A stretch of DNA of 64,000 bases from Megamerina dolium (taxonomy: Eukaryota > Arthropoda > Insecta > Diptera > Megamerinidae): positions 35,398,055 through 35,462,054 of the forward strand of contig OY978529.1 of assembly GCA_963854835.1 (NCBI GenBank), in the 5' to 3' direction. The notes under the pieces are model-generated. The model had not been told where the DNA came from, made no database searches, and saw only the letters and a program-made list of their open reading frames with translations. Below are positions 24,567 to 37,320 of this stretch, piece by piece; the stretch's first letter is position 1, and each line of letters starts with the position of its first letter. The position numbers and the translations under genes are program-made.

Positions 24567-25176
24567 GGGTGACGTAGCTCAGTGGTTAGTGTGTTGGCCT
24601 TCTGATCTGTAGGTGGTGGTTCAATCCCCGGCTGATGCATAACAAATTTAATATCGAAAAGATTTTTCTTTCGACCCGAACCCACCTGTCGGCAAACAAT
24701 TGGCAATTCTTCCGACAGTAACAACTTGTCATGAAAAAAAAAGCTTCTAAAAGAACTTTGTGTCGAGCGAATGGAAGAACACGCTCCAGCTAAGAAGGTG
24801 TTATATTCGGAAGCCGCTGGAGGACGACGCAGAAGAGGAAGACCTAAGCTCCGGTGGAAAGACCAAGTACTGGAGAACCTGACGGCGCTTTCTAACTAAT
24901 TTCTAACTGGCGCCAGCTAGCGAAGAACAGAGATGGCTGGCGAAGCATGTTATATTCGGCCTAAATCGATATTCGGTTGTTATGGTGGCCCCATAAGTAA
25001 GGAAGTAAAAGAACTCTGTGACAAAGCTTAGAAAAAGTGATGTCACAAGGGTTTCTGCCATTCGGAACCGGCTAAAATAAGTAGGTCCCTTCTAATACTG
25101 TCCAACACGCACTACAGTAATGGAAGAGAAGGTCGGCCAATGAGCCCTCCGGGGCTTTAAGTGCCACATATTTGTT
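24567..25176 (+). mobile_element. SINE with 11-bp target duplication, interrupted by a LINE 3' fragment
   Basis: Flanked by ttttgaatatt at 24556-24566 and 25177-25187. Head with box A-like TAGCTCAGTGGTTAG and box B-like GGTTCAATCC, family body, interruption at 24763-25005, then the remainder of the body and the tail ggccaatgagccctccgggg, ending tttaagtgccacatatttg. Confidence 0.88.
24763..25005 (+). mobile_element. LINE 3' fragment nested in the SINE
   Basis: The inserted piece encodes RGRPKLRWKDQVLENLTALS, the C-terminal motif of a LINE RT tail, then the remains of NWRQLAKNRDGW, and ends in a TAAG-type tail. It is flanked by taaaagaactttgtg (24748-24762) and taaaagaactctgtg (25006-25020), a 15-bp target duplication with one mismatch. 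It therefore inserted after the SINE. Confidence 0.85.
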
Positions 25177-25189
25177 TTTTGAATATTCA

Positions 25190-26880
25190 AAATAATGATT
25201 ATTTGAATGATTGATTAATCATAGGTTTTGTTTACTCAAATTGTTTGACTAAATGATTAATCCCACAGTAAAGTATATTTACGAATAATACAAGTCCATT
25301 GGAATTTCAGATTTTTTGATAAAAAAAAGAAAACAATATATTTACGCTAGGGTCTTTCGATGAATCTTATTCGAGCTTCACTTAAAACTTTGTCGAGGGC
25401 GATAAATTTGGACAATAATTGAATGAATGAAGAAGAAGGAACAACATAATTCGAATGGAAACATTTTTTTTTTTTGACATCTCTTTGTTTCTGAATGTTG
25501 TCACAGAGCTTGTCCGGCCCCGCACGACTTTGAAGAACTCGCAGAGAATGACACAGTAACATTTTTCTCAGGGTTTGATTTGCAGAGAGCCATTGCTCCA
25601 TATGTTTTATGGTATCCTAAAGAATTCTTTTTTGATATCCGGTAATGGAGACTCTGTAAACAAATGGATTTCTATTAAATGTCGATAGCATTTTATGCAA
25701 ATTGTGAAATAAGACATGCTTCATCGTAAAGCCGGGGTCATTAGAGGCCATTAAGAAGCTCAATGGGTGAACAACCACCAAACTCAATAATGAATAAATG
25801 AACAACACATTTAATTTATTATATATATAATATTTTTAATAAGTTTTTGTTTTTGTTTTCAATTTTTTCTTTATTTCATTATTATTATTATGCTAGGTAT
25901 GTATATATATATAAGGTATTTCTTTATTTTTTATTGTTTATTTATGTATTAATTTATATTAATATTATTTTTTAATAATAATAATAATAATAATTAGTAT
26001 TAGTATTATTTAATTATTAATACAATGTATATATATATATATTGTTTACCTTTTACTTGTTTTGTCGAATAGAGAGTAGCACTATGTAAAGACGATGACG
26101 ACTTAAGAAATTCATTCACTTCTTAAGTACAAAATACAGATTATTTAATTTAAGAAATTATCATATTATTTTTATTATTATTATTATTGGTTTTTGTATA
26201 TAATATTTATTATACAATAAGCTTAAACATGTGGTGGCTATGAATATTTACATATGCGGGGGGTTAATTATTTTATATACGAATATGTTTACATACGAGT
26301 ATAAGTGGAAAATAATATGTAGAAAATGTTAAAATTAAAATAAAAAAAATTGATAAATCATATTGTTTTTAAATAGAAAATTCACATTTAGTATAATTTT
26401 TATTACAAGTTATATATATATAAATTTTTTCTTCATTTTTTTTTTTTTAGGTTATTTTGACTAATAAAGTTAGTGGTTTTTGTTACAATAATGACAATTT
26501 TGCTAGTGTATATCTTAGTTATTTGTTCTTGTTGCTTTTGTATCCTTCTTCTGTTCGGTTTTACACATTTCATTTTTTATTTATTATATCTACTATATAT
26601 TCCGTATATCGAGGGAATTTCCATGTCTTTTTATTTCCTGCAATTATACCGTAGTATGCAGTTGGAGCGCTAACATTTATTTAGAATAGGTTCTGTTTAG
26701 CTTTATTGTTATTTGCTATTTATTTTTAATTTTATTCTTCTATAATTACTTATTATGATTCATTTAATCAAGCCTGTTTTAAAATTCGCTTAAATTATTC
26801 AATCTATTAGACATTTCGATATCGACGACATTCGAATGGAGCATTAGATTATTAAATATTACGTAAGGAAAATGGTCTGT
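25190..26880. other. AT-rich spacer
   Basis: (AAT)n and (TA)n microsatellites at about 25974-26040. No gene supported. Confidence 0.4.
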
Positions 26881-26904
26881 AATCCGAAAACGTACTTTAT
26901 ATTG

Positions 26905-27112
26905 TGAAAGGTAGAGAGGAAGAGAGAGAGAGAGAGAAGTGACAGAGAGTCAGAGAGAGATAAAGAGTAAAAGAGAGAGCGAGAGATTCGAAATGGAAGC
27001 AGTTGATGGCAGTGATGCTATAAAAGATATCGTAGTAGTAGTAGGTTTTTAAATCATACGAAAGAGTAAAAGGGAGAGAAAGAGAGAGTGAGAGAGAGAG
27101 AGAGAGAGAAAA
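26905..27112 (+). repeat. GA-rich low-complexity tracts
   Basis: (GA)n tracts at about 26918-26936 and 27082-27109 within purine-rich DNA. Such GAGA-rich DNA can bind GAGA factor in flies, but no gene is near. Confidence 0.6.
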
Positions 27113-27594
27113 TAATGAGACAGAGACATTTTTATATTAGTTTTTGCTTTTTTGTACACTAAAATTAAGAAATTTTGAATAATTTTTCATAGGTTAAAAC
27201 TAAAGGCTGAATTAACCAATCGTATCGTATCGCATCGTACCATATATCACGTACATATTTGCTAGGTATATAACAATGTATTCAATTCAATGCCGAGTGA
27301 CGAATTAATAAATGACAAGTGACAAGTGATTACTCAAATCATATCAGATGGATATCGTAACGTTGAATTCCGCTTAATCTAGAATTCTACTATATGTATA
27401 CGATACGATTTTGACATTACTACAATACTTGTCAGATCTGAGTTTTTCGGTTAAATTTTCATGATTTTCATATGGGAAATTTGTTGTTAGTTTGATTCTT
27501 GAAGTAGAAATAAATGAAGATAGATACATTCCAAGCCAATGCTTTTCAAAATTATTAATCATTAAGAATTATTTTGAAATGGCGTAAAAGGCAT

Positions 27595-28150
27595 TGGTGT
27601 ATAGCGAGATATGGGTGTAAATGTTTACACCACATTTAATGATATTCAACACCCTTAACGAGAGGTGATAAATATGGAAAACTATAAATATCACCAATCA
27701 GGATCACAATCTTAGTCGATTTAGCCACCTCCGTTAGCCTGTTCGCACAATTACTGCCGTAATTGTAGAGCTCTCGAGCTCACAATTGTTACACAATTGC
27801 TGTTACTGCAATAAACGGATAAGAACGTGATTGAACGCGAAAACGGATGAAAACTGCGCCTACCTTCCATACAAGAGTATGTTGTTGAAAGAGTATTTTC
27901 ACACTTTATGGGCGAAAATATAAGGCGATTGAACTAAAACTTGGTATATAAAGTTAATCTGATAGTAGGAGTAATATTTTTGAAATTGGGCGAAATCGTA
28001 TGGAAACCACGCCTACTTCCCATACACAGGAATACTGCGAAATGTGTGTTTTCATACTTTATGAGCGAAAATGAACGATACATACTCCGATATAGGATGA
28101 ATTGGTTAAAAACCTACCTTCCACACAACCGTTTAACGTTTGGATAAGTG
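27595..28150 (-). repeat. Inverse copies of the 153-bp repeat family
   Basis: The reverse complement of the intron 15 array unit occurs here. The cgcctac anchor lies at 27857 and 28010, exactly 153 bp apart, with a shortened third unit near 28112. Shared blocks include ggcgaaatcgtatggaaacc, then acgcctacttcccatac. Confidence 0.8.
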
Positions 28151-28910
28151 AACCTTAAATAGTTGTTGCAATTAGTGATATTTCTACACATACGAATTTC
28201 ATATTTCGAATATATAAAATTGTCAAAGAACACTTTCAGAAACTTTTCATGACAATTATTTACTCTCTAGAGAATTGCCAATTGCTTGCCGAAAGGTGCG
28301 CAACGTTTAAAGAAGACATTGTTTGTTGCTTTCTGTATAGAAAAATGTTGTTAAGTTGGCAGCATTGGAAATTGATCGGAATGTTATTCGAATTTTAGAA
28401 CAGTATTAATTAAATGATTTATTATTATATTTGATAAAAATGTGTATGTATTAGTAGTATGTATGTATGTATGTATATGGGGTTATTTGGTAAATAAATA
28501 TTGCAAATGCTTAAAATAAAGCTTTTTTGTAATTTTAAAAATAACTACTATCAAATGCAATAATCATAATTTTATAAAAAATTATAAAGATTAAATAAAA
28601 TAAAAAATGTTAATAATAATTCAGAGAAATGTTTTTAACAATGGATATGTGTTTAGTACTAAGTAAAATTAATCAAATAAATATAGTTACATGTTGTTTA
28701 TTTTATTTTTGTATGCATATTTTGAAATGTCATATCAATCAATTCAATTTTTATATATAATTTAACAATTTTTTTTCCGCTTTTTTACAATTATTTTTTA
28801 TCGCAAGTTTGACGTCAATATTATGCGTAATGTGTTACATCAAAATATTTGCGTAGTTTTATTTTTATAAATTTATAAAATAATTTGTAAATTTTATATG
28901 ATATTACAGT
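28151..28910. other. AT-rich spacer with TATG repeats
   Basis: (TATG)n at about 28456-28477. No coding. A short decayed SINE-body echo (gagaattgccaattgcttgc) lies at about 28270-28310. Confidence 0.35.
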
Positions 28911-28914
28911 CATC

Positions 28915-29790
28915 AAATGAGAGTTTCATAACTTTAATTTGAAAAAAAAAAGTAACATAATAGTGTCAGAATTCAATAACGGCTGGTAGACTCAGCAATT
29001 TAGATTTGTATCCCTCTAACTTTGTCCTTTAATATCCGATTTGCAAATAATGTAGATCATTAAAAATCGTTACATTTGCTGCTTATACATTGTTGACCTT
29101 CGAGGTCAGATTCTATTGGTGTACTCAATATCTCAGAGTTGTACCCTCACTAATTTTGTCATTTGATGATCGATTTGAAAATGTTGTACATCTTTAAAAA
29201 TGTCTCTAAGAGTACTACATTTCATGCTCAGACGTTATTGACCCTTAAGATCAGATGCGCTTAGTGGACTCTGTATCTCAGAGTTGTACCACCCTAATGT
29301 GCATTTTCTATGCACAGTATAGAAGCCTCTGAAAATTCTTGAAACTTTTGCCTTTAAAGTGTTTTCCTAAATTCATAAATAATAATCATTTTGTCAGTTT
29401 AAAGTTATGTCCATTTTAAATATATGAAAATGAATATTTTCTCATGATATTTAAAATTAATATATCATGCGATAATATATATTTCTATACAATTTGAGTT
29501 ACTCTAACTTTGATATGCTGTAGAATTTTTGTTTATGAATTTAGTAGAACATTTCAAAGGTAAAATTTTCGAGAATTTTTAAGCACTGCAATTTTATGAA
29601 TAAATAAAATCACATTAGGGTGGTACTGAAGTACTGCGTCGACTGACTGAAATTGAACTCCATGGGTCAATGACGTCTGAGAAGAAGAAATGTAGTGTCC
29701 ATCGAAGCATTTTTAACGATATACGATATTTGCTATTTGGCGATCAAATGATAAAGTTATGATAAAAAATATCATTTTGGTTTAAATGGT
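28915..29790. mobile_element. Foldback-type element with long inverted arms
   Basis: The left arm (about 28915-29370) contains atttgatgatcgatttgaaa, cattgttgacc and agttgtaccaccctaatgtg. The right arm (about 29540-29790) carries the inverted counterparts cacattagggtggtactgaa, gggtcaatgacgtctgag and ggcgatcaaatgataaagtt. Outer ends pair as tcataacttta and taaagttatga. The left arm itself holds two tandem units of about 130 bp. No open frame. Confidence 0.65.
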
Positions 29791-30955
29791 GCTGAGATGC
29801 TTTCAAGGTAAGCTTTCAATTAAAGGAAGGACATTTCAAACATACATATTTGCTTTGTATGGGAAATGATTCCACCTAATGTACATGTATTCTGTGTTTA
29901 CAGTTATAAGTATACATATATATGCATTTCGAATGGTGAACAGAGTTTTTTGTTCATTTTGGAGCAAAATTTTGTCATTTCAAAAGATATTAAAAAAATT
30001 TTAAAAGAATAAAAATAATAATGTGAATATTAAATAGAAATATTACAATAATTAATACTTATATGAAATGTAGGTACATTTTTTTTTAACTACAATTTTA
30101 TACAAATATAAAATGAAAATGAAAATGATCAAAATCAAAAGTTTTAAAGCAGTTTTTAACGAAAATATGATTAAAGATTATTGTGATGTATTATTATTAT
30201 TATTATTATTATTATAGTAAAATCACTTTATTATGATTTTAACTAATTATTTGCATTTATTTATTACTTTCTTAAACATTAATTGTTTAAAAAAAAATAT
30301 CCCAAAATAAAAAGTAAACAATTACAAATTTAGCACACATTTGAGATTTGAACACATAATTGTTTATATGGTATACATGATTTTAATTTATATTATTAAA
30401 AATAATTACTAATATATGTATATGACCTCATTGGTTTACCAAGAAAATAAATTGATCCGAATTTGATTGGGCTACATTTTGCCTGAAGGAAACTATGTGA
30501 AATTTTGAACCATTTCTCGAAAATAGGATTAGACCTTGAAAAATGGGAGAAAAAAAATGCATTTTTTGATATATTTGATGCCAAAATGCAATTGATATGA
30601 GATTTGGCAGCAACAAACAGTTTTAATGAAATTTTTATTTTGACTTGAGTTGCATTTCATTCAAAGAAAATATGGAGAAATTCTCAACCACTTTAGACAT
30701 TTGCTTTCAGTTGGTAAAGAAATGTGAAAAACCTTGAAAGTTTAGGATACGATATTCCGATAATGCCTCTAATAATAATTAGATTCGGAAATTTTGGCAT
30801 CACCGCAATTGACCCAATTTTGTTTCACTGTGTAATGAAAAAAATAATAATATGAAATAATGAAAAATATTATAGGTAATATCTTTTGTTTTGGTATTTT
30901 AGTCAAGAAATTATTCAATGCATGATATATTAAGGCGGGTGAAATTTTAACCATT
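29791..30955. other. AT-rich spacer
   Basis: (TTA)n at about 30189-30215. Nothing else recognised. Confidence 0.4.
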
Positions 30956-30959
30956 TGTC

Positions 30960-32525
30960 CATTAGGCTTTTTGGCTCAGCGAAAAACAGGGGAAGCAAAG
31001 AGAAAGTCCTTAATTTGACCGACACTAATTTTGTAGGGCAGCCCCCCAAAGATGTGACGTTATGAGATATGTTAGGTTAGGTTATGGGGCTGCCCTCTCT
31101 CTGAGAGGACACGCTTAGGCCAGAAAGGCCCATTGTGATACCACCGAGCTTCTCTTCCAATACTGTTGTGCGTGTTAAATTTGGACAGCATTAGAAGGGA
31201 CCTACTTATATTAGCCGGTTCCGAACGGCAGAACCCTTGTGACATCACTTTAACTTAGTTTTGGCACAGAGCTCTTTTAAGAAGCATTTTTGGCAAATTG
31301 TTACTGCCGGAAAAACTGCCAATTCTTTGCCGGCAGGTGGGTACCGTTCGAAAGAAAAATCTTTTCGATATCAAATTTTATTATGCTTCAGCCGGGGATT
31401 GAACCCACGACCTACAGATCAGAAGGCTAGCGCACTAACCACTGAGCTACAGTAGCCACATGAGATATGTTACAGCCGAAAATATAGTGGAAGTCAGCAA
31501 TTTCTGGGTAGTTATTGTTGATTTGCTGGTATTTTTCGGTCCTTTTGTATAGGAGAGCTTCTAAGGAAATTTTCAGGTGAAAAAATTAATGGGAGTTAGT
31601 CATAATTTGTATGGCTCTATGTACGATTCCTGGGGTTATTTATTGAATTTCATTTTTACCCCTTCAGGGGGGGAGATAAGAGGCACGAATATTAGGAAGA
31701 AATATTGAGGAGGAAAACTTCATGGGAGTTAGTATACTTTTCACCACTCTTGGAGAGATTCCTAAGGTTATTTCTTGATTTTCGAGTATTTTTACCTTTG
31801 TTTTTGTATGGGAGTCCCCTTGAAAGGGTGGAGACAGAAGGTAAGAATATTTGGAAGAAATGTTTAGGAAGAAAAATTAATGCCAGTCATTCATACATTT
31901 CGTCGTTGTAGCGGCAACTCCCCTTCACTTATAGTGATATTTATCGGTTTTCATATGTTTTTTTCGGTAATTATGTATGGGAGTCCCCACACGGAGTGAG
32001 GATAAAGGATAGCTATGTTTGGAATAAATGTTGAGGAGTAAAACTTATATTGTTTATACCTGTAAGAGCGATTTCTGGGAAGTTACGGAGTTATTCGTAC
32101 ATTTTCAGATGTTTTGTAATCATTTTTTCTCATATTTCGTTTCTAGGGCTGTGAAATGTATTATCCATTCTCATTAATTTTTCTTCTTTAATAATTTTTG
32201 GAAACATACTCTCCACTCCCATACAAAATGAACACAAAAACATATGAAAATCGACAAATAACCCCAAAGCTGCCCAGAAATTGGTTTTAAAGCTGTGAAA
32301 TTGATAAAACTTACGCTCTATCTTCATCTCTTAAGGAGTCTCCCATACAAAATTGACGTAAAATCATCTGATGGTCGACAAATATCCCCAGGAGTCGCAT
32401 CTAGAACAGTAAAATATATGACCGACCTCTATTCATTTTTCTTCGTCAACATTTCCTTTAAACATACTTACCCTCTATATGCACTCTTTAAGATGGCTTC
32501 CATGCAAAATTCATAATTTTATAAA
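30960..32525. repeat. R160 family cluster 5, split by a SINE and switching orientation near 32.13 kb
   Basis: Plus-oriented units run from 30960 to about 32130 (ggagcttctaaggaaatttt, cttcagggggggagataaga, ccccttgaaagggtggagac). From about 32140 to 32520 the units read in reverse (attaatttttcttctttaat, gacaaataaccccaaagctg, ctcttaaggagtctcccata). This makes a head-to-head junction. A SINE occupies 31075-31459. Confidence 0.75.
31075..31459 (-). mobile_element. Best full-length SINE copy, 385 bp, 13-bp target duplication
   Basis: Flanked by atgagatatgtta at 31062-31074 and 31460-31472. On the minus strand the head gives GTAGCTCAGTGGTTAG and GGTTCAATCC (RNA polymerase III box A and B-like), then the body with tatcgaaaagatttttcttt, cgaacggtacccacctgccg, gatgtcacaagggttctgcc, and the tail cataacctaaccta. 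It sits inside an R160 array, so it is younger than the array. The source tRNA cannot be named safely. Confidence 0.92.
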
Positions 32526-34660
32526 AAAACTCAAGTATTTAATATACAAATCAGGAATTTCTTGAAGCCCATTTGAAAAGAAATGCTTGAAATAATATTA
32601 AATTTTATGCTACTCGCTTGCCAGTTAGTTAAAAATTTGCTATATGCAATTTAACCCACCTTAATGGTTAAACAAGTAATATATATCTGTGGCAAAAAGT
32701 CATAGCTGCATAATTTGTTCATATTGAAAATATTGATATTGACATGATTACTTATTTACTTATTGATTTTAAAAAGTTTTATGAAATTCTAAGATATTCT
32801 ACAAATATAATGAACACCTTTTTTCGACTGTATCTTAAATTAGCTCATATTTGAGAGTTGTAATGAATTATTAATTTTGTAAGAATGTTACACCATATGA
32901 GCGTTTAATAGAAGGCTTCAAAAATAACATATACGTAAATATGAATCTTGCTAGAATCAAATATGTCAAATATTCGAAAAATATTCAGGAATAAGTAGTT
33001 AATATAAATATTTCCTGAACATTTCAAATAGTATACACATTTTGTCATATTTTTGAATGGAAAATAAAAAAAATGCTTTCATATAAAGTCGATAGAAAAA
33101 TCATACTTATGCTGTTATGCCTTATTGCTGCAGATATTTAACGATTTTATATATTGAGATTTTCATAATATAATAATTTTTAGTATTTTTCATATTTAAT
33201 TATTAATTTATTGGTTTCCCATTTTTTCGTGAGTTATATGTATAATTTAAATAATTTTTGCATTTACTAATAAAACAACGAAGCCAAGATTTGAAGAGAT
33301 TACCATGATTACAAAGATATTGTAAATAGTTAGAAAGACATTGAATATTCAGTTTGCTTTTTGTGAATTATTAGATGTTTGTATTATACACATTTGATTT
33401 TATTATTAGTATTGTGACTATTTATGATATTTAATAATTAATAGTTATACTCTTTTTATTAGCATCAACGCTATTATCATCATCATCATCATCATCATCA
33501 TCATTAATCATATTTTCATTTCCATTAATACTTATTATAATTATTTATTTTTTGTTCTATATGTTTGTATCTCCGTATGTATGTATGTATACTCTCTCAA
33601 AGTAGTATAAATATATGTATGTATGTATGTATGTGTATATATATTCTTTTACTTATGTAGGTATACAATATATATTTTTTGCATTTTTCTTTTGTATTAT
33701 ATAAAATTGCAAAATACTGTTTTGTTATTATTGTTGTTGTTTCACATTTCTTGTATATATATATTTTTTTTAATTGTTTCTTTTTTAATTTTTAATTTTA
33801 TATCCTGATACAATATGTATTTGTGTATATATACAATGTTTGTATACAATGCGTGTATACCGACTGTTGCATTGTTTGCTGCTTTGGAACTGACATTTTA
33901 CACACACAAAAAAAAAAAGCAAAGCGATAAAAAATTAATAGCATAAAATAAAAAAACGCAAATAGTAAACATATAAAAATCATAAACTGAAAAACCATAT
34001 TTTCAATAGAACAAAAAACTATAACTTGCTGTATGTCTGTTTATATTTGTATACATATGCATATGTTTCTATACATTTGTATATATGCAGATTATTGTGC
34101 AACATATTTGCAACCACTTTGATACATGCGAATTATTAGATCTTGTTTGTTTAATGGATCTTTTAACGTCAATTCTCCGGGGAAAAATTTTAATTTTATT
34201 AATATGTCAACATTAGGACAATTCGGAATAACAATCCAATTGTCATTGCATTTTTGTTCTGATATTTGGTTTGACATTTCATCATGGAACGACTTAGTTC
34301 GCTCTACAGCGTCTAGAAATAATTGAGCTGAATGACGAAAATCAGCATTCTATGAAGAATGTGTTTCGTACGCTTAGAGCAAATGGAAAATTTGCCGCAT
34401 TTGGACTGAAGGGCAACCCAGAGAGGTATAATAGCTTCCATTATATTCAGACAAATCTACGTTTTGGTGTTGTTTTATATGTTATTCGCCAAATTCCACT
34501 ACAAATAGTCGAAATCATCATCGAAACTTGAAACATTAAAATGGAAAGACTGAAGACAGAAGGTTTTTTCTCAAAACGAGTTTAATGGCTTTCTATTGAA
34601 TCGAAATATTTTGATCATTGAAAAAACCAAACTCCATGTTCTGCCGATAAAAACAGCAAC
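32526..34660. other. AT-rich spacer with microsatellites
   Basis: (CAT)n at about 33476-33505, (TATG)n at about 33578 and 33613-33634. No gene supported. Confidence 0.4.
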
Positions 34661-34664
34661 CACT

Positions 34665-34940
34665 TTCTTTTCTTTTGTGTGGATGGTAAGTGATCTTCTA
34701 GGCAAAAGCACAAAAAGTGTCCACCTTCTTCTCTGCTCGGACGGTCAGGCTGTCATTAATGTTCTCCCTTCGTAGTTTTCTTCAAAAAAATGGTTATGGG
34801 ATGCTTTTATGCCGCACAAAAATTTACTATGTTGGGCTCCCAGGTTATAGAAGGCAATGAGGTGGCAGACAAAACTGGTTTGTCTTCCCCAATGATGAGT
34901 CCTGAACGTTTTTGCGGTCTAAGTTGAACAATGGCCAAAT
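34665..34940 (+). pseudogene. LINE RNase H relic
   Basis: Fragments LLCSDGQAVINVLPS and, in another frame, YVGLPGY followed by IEGNEVADKTGLSSPMMSPE match the RNase H blocks SDSQAAIKAL and WVPGHxGIEGNExAD. The PGH His is Tyr, and frames are shifted between blocks. Confidence 0.6.
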
Positions 34941-35737
34941 GAACCATTGTCAAAAATTTTCGGAATGAACTTTTCATGATTTTAGAGAACTCACAAGATA
35001 AAATCAGGCTAAGCTGACAACAATTTCGATGAATAACTGGTAACCTTACGGTCATTGTCATTGTCAGGTTCAAAACATCAAACATTCGATATGATCAATT
35101 ATATTCTTTATAAGAAAGATTGAAAAAATCCTACTGTCATAAATAGGTTTTGTGTACAAGAGATATTCTTTTAGTGTCCGTAACATTTGTGGTTAGTTTT
35201 CGAAAGTCGGTTGCCATCGCGCTTCTGCGACTTTAGCAGCTAGACTGATTTTATGATATCCACTTGATGAATAAGGAATTGTTCTAATGTCATCGTTCAA
35301 CATTGATTGAAAAATATGGCATCTTAATGTACATATAGTTGGCTCTTATAGAGTTCGAAGAGATGCTATGGCAGAGATTCCTGCTCCTATTAAGAATGGC
35401 AACTCTAACTAGTTGTCTTGTCTGAAAGGAAACTGCTAATCGATAATACGAGTATGACGTCATAACTGCTTCTAAGGCAACTCAAGCAAGTTGAGCTGAT
35501 ATCCGTAATAAAGGCATCCCTTCCACTATACACGGCAAACGGTGGAATTCTTGTGATGTGATTTTCTCTAAATTTTTTTTCCAATGCAAATTCTTACTCT
35601 CGGGGTATAACCGTTTGGAATCTCTGGTGTACCCATACCTCGATATTCGGCCTAGGTACGTTCTGTAAAAGTTGGTCGTTCAACGAATCAATTCTTTTGG
35701 ACATTTATCCAATACATCGACCTAATAGCATAGCTCT

Positions 35738-35850
35738 TCAGCCGTATAACGAAACATTGTGAACCATAAATCGAAAAGCGCCATAATTAAAAAGGCTGTT
35801 ATAGCTAAATGCCGTATCAAATTTGGCCGTATAGCGAGGTATGAATGGAT
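35738..35850 (-). mobile_element. Partial copy of a small MITE also present at 53.5 kb
   Basis: cgaaacattgtgaaccataa and the end ggccgtatagcgaggtat match the 53.5 kb element, which lies in opposite orientation for the interior block. Only one inverted end is clear here. Confidence 0.5.
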
Positions 35851-37281
35851 ATAATAGATTGCCAATTGATTTGATACGAATAAAAATTTCATTAGAGACT
35901 TTTTGAGCTGCCTGGCTGTCTGAGAGATTGCATATATTGGTATTACAAGTGCCCATGTTTACATTTATATAATTCAAGCTTAAAATTTGAATTTAGTTTG
36001 GAAATTGACAATTTTATTTATCTTTTCTATCTATTTCAAGTTTTCTGAAGGCCTCTAAATGATAGTAAGCAAGGTTGCACAATCTACTGATATTACTTGT
36101 TTGTGCATTGAAAGACAGTATTCGAATTTGAGGTTAAATTAAGAACTTTCAGTATGGCCGATAAGCATCTGGAAAGATTTGTTGTGATTGAATTTACTTG
36201 CGGTTAAGTTAAGGTCTTTTAGCATAGCCAATAAACAGATTAAAAAGGTTTCTGTAAATAGATTTACGGTTTTCTGTTCATTTTTTTCATCCTTTTTATA
36301 CTGAAAGCTTTCGAAATGAACAATTTAACATTTTTATGCGTAAAATTTTTCCATATCTCTGAAATTATGGTGGGAATTGAAGAAATCTGTAATCTTAAGA
36401 TTTTAAAATTTGCTAGTGTTCGTTTTTTCTGTCGTAAATTATATTAAAAAAACATTTTACTTCTAATTTTGTCCTATGAATTTCGGTTTTTTTTTTCAAA
36501 TCCTTCTTTTGACATTGTTTTTTTTTTTTGTGTTTGTCTTACTTGACACTATTGCATCTTGTAATGCGAGCATTGTTGACTGTCACTTTTAAATAATTGG
36601 TATATAAGGCTCTTCCTCTACCCAAACCCCTTGGAGACATCAAGAAAATTACTTTTCATTAATTCATTTCATTTCAATTTTTTTGCGATTGTAATATTCT
36701 CCGGATGGAAAATTATCTGAATATATTTTCTCCATATTATTTTATGCATTCTCCCAATAATTCAGCTGGAGCGGTATTTATGACATAAAAGAGGAGTACT
36801 TTGATGAGCTGATTTTTCATGTAGTCCAAATGACTCACTTTGACAGGACAGACATCACTCAGGCGACTACCCTCAGCACCTAAAACTAGGCTACCTTTAG
36901 GTAGGAACCCTTAGAAGAGCCAAAGCCATGATGGCCGAACGATCCAACGTCGTCTTATAAATTTGTTCAGTTAATTAATGGTACAACATTCTTACAAAAA
37001 AATCAAAATAATATAAATTCTTAAACATCAAAGTAGTAGTAGCAAATATTTTTCACAATACTGTAAAGTATGCAAGTAAAATACATTGTATTTTAAAATT
37101 AGAAAATACAACAAAAAAAAAAAAGTTTACTAAATATTACATTTTATAAATTTATTGTACAATATTTGTTATTGTTTTAGTTATTAATTTTTTTTTTTTT
37201 TTTTTTTTAATAAATAAGTTATAAATATTATTTTTGAATTTTATATTAGTAGTAGTTAGAATTGCATGTTGTATATGGGTT

Positions 37282-37320
<39 letters not shown>

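Noticed and set aside
25347..25808. Two adjacent minus-strand open frames that look partly coding
   Set aside because: I could not link them to any family or to each other by plausible splice sites, so they are left as unsupported.
30396..30616. Two overlapping minus-strand open frames with Phe/Ser content
   Set aside because: Short, AT-driven, no family pattern or splice context.
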